14,300 nt of DNA from Bacteroidales bacterium UBA1458 (GTDB lineage Bacteria > Bacteroidota > Bacteroidia > Bacteroidales > VadinHA17). The position numbers and the translations under genes were made by a program. The DNA lies in the NCBI GenBank assembly GCA_002325785.1, contig DCSU01000096.1, forward strand, positions 292 to 14,591, written 5' to 3'. Shown piece after piece: positions 1 through 6,323 of the stretch. Below the pieces are notes generated by a model. The model did not search any database and was not told the origin of the DNA. It was given only the letters and a program-made list of their open reading frames with translations. Each line of letters starts with the position of its first letter. The first letter of the stretch is position 1.

Positions 1-1
1 G

Positions 2-1570
2 GATATTTATAAACTTGATGTTGTTGTTATTCCTACAAACAGGAAAATTACCAGAGACGACAAAAACGATTTGGTTTATAAAACAAAAAGAGAAAAATAT
101 AATGCTGTTATAGACGAAATAGCTGAGATGAACCGTCTTGGCAGACCCGTATTGGTTGGGACAACGTCGGTGGAAATCTCGGAATTGCTTAGCCGGATGC
201 TCAAGATGAAGGGGTTGAAGCATAACGTGCTCAATGCCAAGCTACACCAGCGTGAAGCTGAGATAGTACTTGAGGCAGGTAAGACCGGTACTGTCACTAT
301 TGCAACCAACATGGCAGGCCGCGGTACTGACATCAAACTCACCCCTGAGGTGAAGAAGGCAGGCGGACTGGCAATAATAGGAACAGAAAGACATGAGTCG
401 CGCCGCGTAGACAGGCAGCTGAGAGGTCGTGCCGGACGCCAGGGCGACCCCGGTTCGTCACAGTTCTTCGTCTCACTTGAGGATGACCTCATGCGCCTCT
501 TCGGATCGGAGAGAATTTCAGGAATCATGGACAAGCTGGGACTGAAGGACGGGGAGATGATACAGCACTCCATGATCACCAAATCTATTGAGAGAGCCCA
601 GAAAAAGGTGGAAGAGAACAACTTCGGCATAAGAAAAAGGCTGCTTGAGTATGATGATGTCATGAACTCGCAGCGCGAGGTCATCTACAGCAAACGCCGC
701 CATGCCCTCCTGGGTGAGAGACTCAGCGTTGACATTGCAAATATGATGTATGACGCCACTGACAATATAGTCACCACAAACAAGGATACCGGCGATTTTG
801 ATGAGTTTCAGTTTTCTCTGATCAGGTCACTGTCAGTTGATTCTCCGGTCGCAAAGACTGAGTTCGGCAAGAGCAATGAACAGGAGGTCATAGATGTGGT
901 ATATGCCAAGGTACTTGATGCCTACCGTCGCAAGAGCGAAACCATCTCATCCACCGCCCTTCCGGTGCTTAAGGATGTATATGAAAGAATGTCAGCTACA
1001 TATGAGAACGTTGTTGTCCCTATATCTGACGGGGCGCGAACATACAACGTGGTTACCAACCTGAAGGCAGCCGTGGAGAGCTCGGGCAGGGAACTGCTCC
1101 GCTCATTCGAAAAGACAGCTGTTCTGGCAACCATTGACGATGCATGGAGAGAACACCTCAGAGAGATGGATGAACTCAAACAATCGGTTCAGAATGCCAC
1201 CTACGAACAGAAAGACCCACTGCTTATCTATAAGTTCGAGTCATTTGAACTCTTTAAAACCATGGTCAACAAGGTAAACCATGATGTTGTCAGTCTGCTG
1301 ATGAAGGGTACCATACCCGTCACATCGCCTGACAACGTCAGGGAAGCCCAGAGGCGCAAACAGGCTGACATGAGCAGACTGAAGACACAGAAGAGCGACT
1401 TTGACAGCTATCGCAGCGGAGGAGGAGGCTCACCAGAGCCGAAACAACAGATAACTGCCCCGGTGAGAGTTGACAAGAAGGTGGGACGAAACGACCCGTG
1501 TCCTTGCGGCAGCGGCAAGAAGTACAAACACTGCCATGGCCAGGGCCTCAGTGATTCGGCTGGCGCCTGA
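2..1570 (+). CDS. secA: Protein translocase ATPase SecA, C-terminal part (5' end outside window)
   Basis: SecA is the cytoplasmic ATPase motor that pushes unfolded preproteins through SecYEG. The reading frame is open from base 2 and begins inside the protein at DIYKLDVVVIPTNR, so no start lies in the window; 522 residues are visible, roughly the C-terminal half of a Bacteroidota SecA. The second helicase (NBD2) lobe is seen as GTTSVEISE (about 158-184), NMAGRGTDIKL (308-340, motif V) and RQLRGRAGRQGDPGSSQ (about 412-462, motif VI arginines). The helical scaffold/wing region follows, with FGIRKRLLEYDDVMNSQRE (about 624-680) and DDAWREHLREMDELKQSV (about 1136-1190). A glycine/serine-rich linker leads to a SEC-C zinc motif, GRNDPCPCGSGKKYKHCHG (1484-1540), with ligands Cys, Cys, Cys, His; this tail normally contacts SecB or ribosomes. 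The gene converges on dapA with a 16 bp gap and no obvious terminator. Identity is very secure. Confidence 0.98.
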   Translation, partial: DIYKLDVVVIPTNRKITRDDKNDLVYKTKREKYNAVIDEIAEMNRLGRPVLVGTTSVEISELLSRMLKMKGLKHNVLNAKLHQREAEIVLEAGKTGTVTIATNMAGRGTDIKLTPEVKKAGGLAIIGTERHESRRVDRQLRGRAGRQGDPGSSQFFVSLEDDLMRLFGSERISGIMDKLGLKDGEMIQHSMITKSIERAQKKVEENNFGIRKRLLEYDDVMNSQREVIYSKRRHALLGERLSVDIANMMYDATDNIVTTNKDTGDFDEFQFSLIRSLSVDSPVAKTEFGKSNEQEVIDVVYAKVLDAYRRKSETISSTALPVLKDVYERMSATYENVVVPISDGARTYNVVTNLKAAVESSGRELLRSFEKTAVLATIDDAWREHLREMDELKQSVQNATYEQKDPLLIYKFESFELFKTMVNKVNHDVVSLLMKGTIPVTSPDNVREAQRRKQADMSRLKTQKSDFDSYRSGGGGSPEPKQQITAPVRVDKKVGRNDPCPCGSGKKYKHCHGQGLSDSAGA

Positions 1571-1586
1571 CCGCCCGCTGGTTCTG

Positions 1587-2471
1587 TTATTTTCTTACCG
1601 CACCCACTGCCCTGGCAATCCTGGCTTGCAGTGTCCTGCTTACAGGAACCAGCGGCAACCGGAGATAATTATGGCAAAGATTCATAAAACTCATTATGGC
1701 CTTTATGCCACCGGGATTGCCTTCGGCGACCAGTATCTCCGTAAGCTCCAGGTACTTTAGTTGTATTGCTCTGGCCATACTGAAGTTTCCCTTTAGAGCC
1801 TGCTGTGTCATCTCACTGCATTCAGCAGGGAAAGCATTGGCCAGTACCGATATGACACCTGAACCTCCTGCGGCCGCAAAGGGAAGAATCTCCATATCAT
1901 TGCCGGAAATCACAAGGAACTCATCGGGCTTATCCCTGATGATCTTCATCACGTTCTCGAAACTGCCCGAACACTCTTTTATACCTATGATGTTTTCGCA
2001 GTTCCTGGCCAGTTGCAGGCATGTTTCGGGCAGTATGGAGCTGGCGGTGCGCGACGGTACATTGTAGAGGATGACCGGCACAGGACTGGCCATGGATATC
2101 TGCCTGAAATGCTGGTAAATACCCTTTTGGCAAGGCTTGTTGTAATATGGAGCAACAGACAGGATGGCATCAACCCCTTCAAGATCTGCAGACCTGATGC
2201 TGGTTACTGTTTCAGAGGTATTGTTGCCTCCTGCACCGAGCACCAGCGGAATACGTCCCCCTATGGTCTCAACGGTGAATGAGAGGAGGGCACTCTTCTC
2301 ATCCCTGCTTAGCGTAGGCGATTCGCCCGTGGTGCCCAGCAGAACGATGTAACTGACCCCGCCGGTGATAAGGTGTTCCAGTATCCTTCCCATCGCAGCA
2401 AAGTCAATGCTCAGGTCACTTTTGAAGGGTGTGATAACTGCCACACCCGTCCCTTTGAATTTCTTCATCAT
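1587..2471 (-). CDS. dapA: 4-hydroxy-tetrahydrodipicolinate synthase
   Basis: DapA condenses pyruvate with aspartate semialdehyde, the first committed step of the diaminopimelate/lysine pathway in the cytoplasm. The 294-residue length is normal for this TIM-barrel family. All expected residues are present: GTTGES at 46-51 (Thr47/Thr48 of the proton relay), YYNKP with Tyr110, YNVPSRT with Tyr136 and the substrate-carboxylate-binding Arg141, the Schiff-base Lys165 in GIKE, SGND at 189-192, and the glycine-rich GGSGVISVLAN at 202-212. Two adjacent Met codons (ending at 2471 and 2468) could start it; an AGAAGG-like Shine-Dalgarno (about 2480-2485) lies 6-10 nt upstream of both, so the choice is open by one residue. 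It is the last gene of the minus-strand run, 28 bp behind the DUF6913-like gene, and converges on secA. No lysine riboswitch or leader is visible in that gap, so it probably depends on upstream transcription. Confidence 0.97.
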   Translation of the reverse strand: MMKKFKGTGVAVITPFKSDLSIDFAAMGRILEHLITGGVSYIVLLGTTGESPTLSRDEKSALLSFTVETIGGRIPLVLGAGGNNTSETVTSIRSADLEGVDAILSVAPYYNKPCQKGIYQHFRQISMASPVPVILYNVPSRTASSILPETCLQLARNCENIIGIKECSGSFENVMKIIRDKPDEFLVISGNDMEILPFAAAGGSGVISVLANAFPAECSEMTQQALKGNFSMARAIQLKYLELTEILVAEGNPGGIKAIMSFMNLCHNYLRLPLVPVSRTLQARIARAVGAVRK

Positions 2472-2499
2472 CTGATATTCCTTCTGTTGTTTTGATCTG

Positions 2500-3066
2500 T
2501 TACGCCCTGTTATCCGGGCTGCTGATCATTGAAAGATAATGCATTGTCTGTTCAATGAAGAGCGCGGTGCTGAAGGGCTTCGGGGTTTTTATCATCAGGT
2601 CATAGGGCGTCTTTCCCGGTTCATCAGTCACATCAGGTCCTGCCTTCATGGGCGCCGGTGATAGCGCCGCTAAAGCACTGAGCTGAAAGAGAGACGACGG
2701 ATTGATATCTATAACCAGATCAAACCTGGTTGCCATAAACTGCTTTGCATCCTCAGAAACGGGCATGTACGCCCAGTTGAGATCTGTTCTCCTGAGGAAC
2801 TTCATGTAGGTAAGCCCTGTAAGCCTGTCGGGAACAATCTTGCCAGGTATCCACACCATCACCTCAACACTCTTACCCATCTCGGCGAGCTGCCTGTTGA
2901 ACGCTGCCAGATGCTGGAACTCATTCTCATAGGTGGCATCCCATAATATGCCGATCTTCTTTACATTCTCAATATTAAACTCGGGCTGCATCCTCCTCAG
3001 CGATGAAAGACGCTTATGGAGCAGGTACCTGCCGGCTTTTAATCTGAGATTCTTAAAAAGTGCCAT
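2500..3066 (-). CDS. DUF6913-like protein of unknown function
   Basis: This 188-residue protein has no function that I can assign. It resembles the small Bacteroidota-restricted family named DUF6913; that name comes from memory of the family's look, not from a search. The N-terminus is strongly basic (about residues 1-25, many Lys/Arg, no signal peptide). An alternating strand-helix-strand pattern follows: KKIGILWDAT (36-45), a helix, then SVEVMVWIPG, and later FDLVIDINP, which resembles the Rossmann-type strand and turn of GT-B-like proteins. A proline-rich segment (PAPMKAGPDVTDEPGKTP) precedes a helical C-terminus. No cysteine pairs, nucleotide-binding loop or catalytic signature stand out. 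It lies between ligA (49 bp upstream) and dapA (28 bp downstream), all in one direction, so it is probably cotranscribed with them. The basic N-terminus could mean nucleic acid or membrane-surface contact, but that is only a guess. Confidence 0.8.
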   Translation of the reverse strand: MALFKNLRLKAGRYLLHKRLSSLRRMQPEFNIENVKKIGILWDATYENEFQHLAAFNRQLAEMGKSVEVMVWIPGKIVPDRLTGLTYMKFLRRTDLNWAYMPVSEDAKQFMATRFDLVIDINPSSLFQLSALAALSPAPMKAGPDVTDEPGKTPYDLMIKTPKPFSTALFIEQTMHYLSMISSPDNRA

Positions 3067-3073
3067 GAGAATA

Positions 3074-3101
3074 CAAACCTATATTTTTTTTGGTTTAACA
3101 A
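3074..3101 (-). promoter_or_regulatory. Possible Bacteroidota-type promoter before the DUF6913-like gene and dapA
   Basis: Read on the minus strand, TAGGTTTG (3081-3074) matches the Bacteroidota -7 consensus TAnnTTTG exactly. A TTG at 3101-3099 sits 17 bp further upstream, as a poor candidate for the -33 TTTG box. The -7 element ends only 7 nt before the ATG at 3066, so any transcript would be nearly leaderless. The region is AT-rich (a run of eight T on the + strand), which makes chance matches likely. If real, it would let the DUF6913-like gene and dapA be expressed apart from ligA. Confidence 0.25.
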
Positions 3102-3115
3102 TAGCAGGCAGGTGA

Positions 3116-5122
3116 TTATTCTTTTATCATTTTCACGAACTCTTCCTCGGTAACTATCGGAACACCCAATGCCGTGGCTTTGGCACGCTTGGCCGGTCCC
3201 ATTTCGCTTCCGGCCACTATGAAGGAGGTGCTGCTTGAAACAGAAGTAGTAACCCTTCCGCCAGAAGCCTCAATCGCTGCCTTGATGCCGTCACGGGTAA
3301 ACCCTTCAAAGGTGCCACTCACCACCACGTTTTTCCCTGCCAGGGGACCGGCGTCGGCACTCTTTTGCACAGGGCCCTCAAAGGTCATCCCTGCAGCGCG
3401 GAGTCTCCGGATAATCTCAATATTCTCGGCATCCGAGAAATACTCTGTCACGCTTGCACTTATCCTCGGACCAATCTCCGGAAGCGCCGAAAGCTGCTCC
3501 CCGGTGGCCTTTATGAGGGAGTCGATGTCAGGAAATCCGGCAGCCAGAGTCTTTGCCACTGTCTCTCCCACATGTCTTATGCCCAGTGCAAACAGTTTCC
3601 GATGCCATGGCGCTGCAAGAGAGACAATGAGGCCGGCCATTATGTTTGATGCCGACTTGTCGCCCATTCTCTCCAGTGAGGCCAGCTGCGCATGACTGAG
3701 TGAATACAGGTCAGCCACATTATGTATCAGGCCGTTCGAATAAAGAAGCTCAACCGTCTCTTCGCCCAGTCCCTCAATATCCAACGCCTTCCTGGAGACA
3801 AAATGGATGATGCGTCCTGTAATCTGAGGCGGACAATGCAGGTAGTTGGGGCAGTAGTGATTGGCTTCTCCTTCTGTGCGTACCAGCGCAGTGCTGCATT
3901 CCGGACATCTCTCCGGGAAGGCTACTGCCACTGATCCTTTAATCCGTCTGCCGGCATCAACCTCCACTATCTTGGGAATGATCTCACCGCCCTTCTCAAT
4001 TATCACAGTATCACCATAGTGCAGCCCCAGCAGCTCAATCTGATCACTGTTATGCAGTGAGGCCCGCTTCACTGTGGTGCCGGCCAGGAGCACAGGACGA
4101 AGATTGGCAACGGGTGTAACGTTTCCGGTTCTGCCCACCTGGAAGTCGACCGATATAAGTTCCGTAACAGCCTGTTCTGCAGCGTATTTATAAGCTATGG
4201 CCCATCGGGGCGATTTGGCAGTGCTCCCAAGAAGCTTCTGTGCCTCCAGCGAGTTGACTTTGACCACTACTCCGTCAGTGTCATATGGCAGTCCCTTCCT
4301 CGCAGCCTCCCATGACATGATAAAACTGATGACCTCATCCATTCCGCTGCACAGCTTAATGACATCGGGGGTGCGGAAACCCCAGGAACGGGCAGCACCA
4401 ATATTATCATAATGCGTCCCCGACGGAAGTTCCTCTCCCAGCAAATAATAAAGATAGCAATCAAGCGGCCGGGAGGCTACAATCTTCGGATCAAGCAGTT
4501 TAAGGGTGCCTGCCGCAGCGTTGCGGGGATTGGCAAAGGGAGGCTCACCGCGCTCCTGCCGGGCGGCATTCATCTCCTCAAACCCCTTGCGGGGCAGGTA
4601 GATCTCACCACGCATGACGAAGGATGAAGGGATAGCGGCAGCAGTAAGCCTGACAGGAATACTCCTGATGGTTCTGACATTGACAGTGACATCATCACCT
4701 ACCGTGCCGTCACCCCTTGTGACAGCACTGACCAGTGAGCCATTCTCATAGCTGAGGCTGATAGAGACCCCGTCATACTTGAGCTCACAGACATACTCAG
4801 GCTCGTAACCCAGTGTCTTCCTGACTCTCTCGCCAAATCCGGCAACCTCATCCGGACTGTAGGTGTTGCCAAGCGAGAGCATCGGCCACTTATGCTCAGC
4901 CTGCATGAACTCTTCCGTGAGATCGCTTCCCACTCTCATGGTCGGGGAATCGGAGGTGACAAGCTCCGGGAAATACTTCTCTATAGTCTGAAGCTCATTT
5001 AGCAGTAAGTCAAATTCGAAGTCAGATATAACAGGCTGATTAAGTACGTAGTACTTGTGGTTATGTTTATCTATTGTTCTTCTGAGCTCCTCGGCCCTTT
5101 TTTTTGCTTCAGCCAGCTTCAT
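3116..5122 (-). CDS. ligA: NAD-dependent DNA ligase LigA
   Basis: LigA seals nicks in DNA during replication and repair, using NAD+ to adenylate an active-site lysine. The 668 residues are full length for the family, with domains in the usual order. Domain Ia carries the NMN-binding HNHKYYVLNQP (20-30). The adenylation domain follows, with the nucleotidyl lysine Lys115 in KYDG (115-118), TRGDGTVGDD (135-144), RGE (171-173) and DGVVVKVN (283-290). Next come the OB fold (about 320-400) and a Cys4 zinc finger at Cys406, Cys409, Cys424 and Cys430. Helix-hairpin-helix repeats occupy about 445-585, and a BRCT domain starting at GKNVVVSGTFEGFTRDGI lies at about 596-668. The ATG at 5122 gives the normal family N-terminus; no strong Shine-Dalgarno is visible. 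The radical SAM gene ends 32 bp upstream on the same strand, so ligA may be read through from it. No odd features. Confidence 0.98.
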   Translation of the reverse strand: MKLAEAKKRAEELRRTIDKHNHKYYVLNQPVISDFEFDLLLNELQTIEKYFPELVTSDSPTMRVGSDLTEEFMQAEHKWPMLSLGNTYSPDEVAGFGERVRKTLGYEPEYVCELKYDGVSISLSYENGSLVSAVTRGDGTVGDDVTVNVRTIRSIPVRLTAAAIPSSFVMRGEIYLPRKGFEEMNAARQERGEPPFANPRNAAAGTLKLLDPKIVASRPLDCYLYYLLGEELPSGTHYDNIGAARSWGFRTPDVIKLCSGMDEVISFIMSWEAARKGLPYDTDGVVVKVNSLEAQKLLGSTAKSPRWAIAYKYAAEQAVTELISVDFQVGRTGNVTPVANLRPVLLAGTTVKRASLHNSDQIELLGLHYGDTVIIEKGGEIIPKIVEVDAGRRIKGSVAVAFPERCPECSTALVRTEGEANHYCPNYLHCPPQITGRIIHFVSRKALDIEGLGEETVELLYSNGLIHNVADLYSLSHAQLASLERMGDKSASNIMAGLIVSLAAPWHRKLFALGIRHVGETVAKTLAAGFPDIDSLIKATGEQLSALPEIGPRISASVTEYFSDAENIEIIRRLRAAGMTFEGPVQKSADAGPLAGKNVVVSGTFEGFTRDGIKAAIEASGGRVTTSVSSSTSFIVAGSEMGPAKRAKATALGVPIVTEEEFVKMIKE

Positions 5123-5154
5123 TTGCTATAGTTGTCACTCATTAGTTGATGAAC

Positions 5155-6297
5155 TCAGCTCCATACACCGGGGATGGCGGTACCACAGATGCAGCAGCCT
5201 TTATGAATATTATTAGTCACTATCCTGTAACCGCTCCGGTCAACTACCTTCTGCTTGCATTTTGGACAGATGGTATCTTCAACCCCTGCACCGGGCATGT
5301 TCCCTATGTAAACATACTTCAGCCCCTCACTGCGGGCTGTCTCCGCCGCCCTGGTCAGTATGCCGGCAGGGGTCGGAGGAAGATGCTCCAGCTTGTACTG
5401 CGGCTGAAAACGACTGAAGTGCAGGGGGGTGTCAGCGAAGCCGTTGGAGGCAAGCCACCCGCACATCTGCTTAATCTCATCCGGCTTGTCAGTCCAGCCA
5501 GGAACAATGAGATTGGTGATCTCGAGCCAGACCCCCTCGTCACGATAAATTTTCAGGGCATCAAGCACCGGTTGGAGCTTGCCTCCGTTCAGTTTGAGAT
5601 ATGTACTGTCACTGAATGACTTAAGGTCGATGTTTGCTGCATCCAGATGCCTGCAGAGCTGCTTAAGCGGCTCACGGTTAATGTAACCGTTTGAGACCAT
5701 GATGTTCTTAATGCCGGCATCATGGGCAAGCTTGGAGGTCTCATAAACATATTCATAGAAGGTGACGGGTTCGGAATAGGTATATGCAATTGACCTGCAG
5801 TTGGCGGCAATGGCTCTCTCAACAACATTCTCAGGTGGCATGTCATAGTTCTTTGTCTTGTCGGGTGAACTCTGCGAGATAGTCCAGTTCTGGCAGTTGA
5901 GACATGCCAGGTTGCACCCGGCAGTGGCGATTGAGAATGTTGCCGAACCTGGCAGAAAATGGTATAATGGCTTCTTCTCAACGGGATCAACATTGGCTGC
6001 ACAGGGATTGCCGAAGGCCATGGTATAGAGCTTTGACTTTCTGACGATCCTGTTACGGCAATCGCTCAGCTCACCCTCCTTTAGGGTGCATTCATTCGGA
6101 CAGATGAGGCATACGACCCCGCGCGCGCCCTGCTCCTGGAACATGGCCAGTCTCTCCCCGGTGGCAGGCTTTTCTCCGCTGGCCGGCTTCATGGCTACAA
6201 GCGGAACAGGAGCCGCCATTCCTGCTGCCATGACAAGCGAGCCCTGCCTTGCAAATGTCCTCCTTGTTATCTTCATTCCCTTGTTTACCAATGACAT
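5155..6297 (-). CDS. amrS: AmmeMemoRadiSam system radical SAM enzyme with a Tat-type signal
   Basis: This is the radical SAM member of the AmmeMemoRadiSam system, related to pyruvate-formate-lyase activases; its substrate is unknown. The [4Fe-4S]/SAM motif CNLACLNC gives Cys128, Cys132 and Cys135. A cysteine cluster typical of the family precedes it (Cys63, Cys66, Cys70 and Cys80 in VVCLICPNECTLKEGELSDC). The C-terminus has a zinc-ribbon-like set (Cys344, Cys347, Cys368/369, Cys371) ending in GTAIPGVW, also typical. The N-terminus reads MKITRRTFARQG followed by a hydrophobic, Ala-rich stretch (about 18-36). This is a good twin-arginine signal, implying export of the folded, cofactor-loaded protein. 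The ATG at 6297 lies 7 codons before a second ATG (6276) that starts exactly at MKITRRTF; the internal start would give a more standard Tat signal and is possible, although its AAGGGA is too close to act as an ideal Shine-Dalgarno. It follows the membrane protein gene by 26 bp and precedes ligA by 32 bp. Confidence 0.93.
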   Translation of the reverse strand: MSLVNKGMKITRRTFARQGSLVMAAGMAAPVPLVAMKPASGEKPATGERLAMFQEQGARGVVCLICPNECTLKEGELSDCRNRIVRKSKLYTMAFGNPCAANVDPVEKKPLYHFLPGSATFSIATAGCNLACLNCQNWTISQSSPDKTKNYDMPPENVVERAIAANCRSIAYTYSEPVTFYEYVYETSKLAHDAGIKNIMVSNGYINREPLKQLCRHLDAANIDLKSFSDSTYLKLNGGKLQPVLDALKIYRDEGVWLEITNLIVPGWTDKPDEIKQMCGWLASNGFADTPLHFSRFQPQYKLEHLPPTPAGILTRAAETARSEGLKYVYIGNMPGAGVEDTICPKCKQKVVDRSGYRIVTNNIHKGCCICGTAIPGVWS

Positions 6298-6323
6298 GCA
6301 TTTAGAAGTAGCATAGTATAAAA

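Noticed and set aside
76..684. A 202-codon minus-strand open frame opposite secA.
   Set aside because: Serine/leucine/proline-rich shadow of the helicase motifs on the other strand; no independent support.
1575..1655. A perfect 10-bp inverted repeat (CCGCTGGTTC at 1575-1584 and GAACCAGCGG at 1646-1655) around the secA/dapA convergence point.
   Set aside because: The loop is 61 nt and one arm lies inside dapA. About one such match is expected by chance in a window this size, and there is no T-run, so it does not look like a terminator.
5146..5619. A 157-codon + strand open frame over the end of the radical SAM gene.
   Set aside because: It lies antisense to well-conserved cysteine motifs of amrS and its translation has no recognisable family features.
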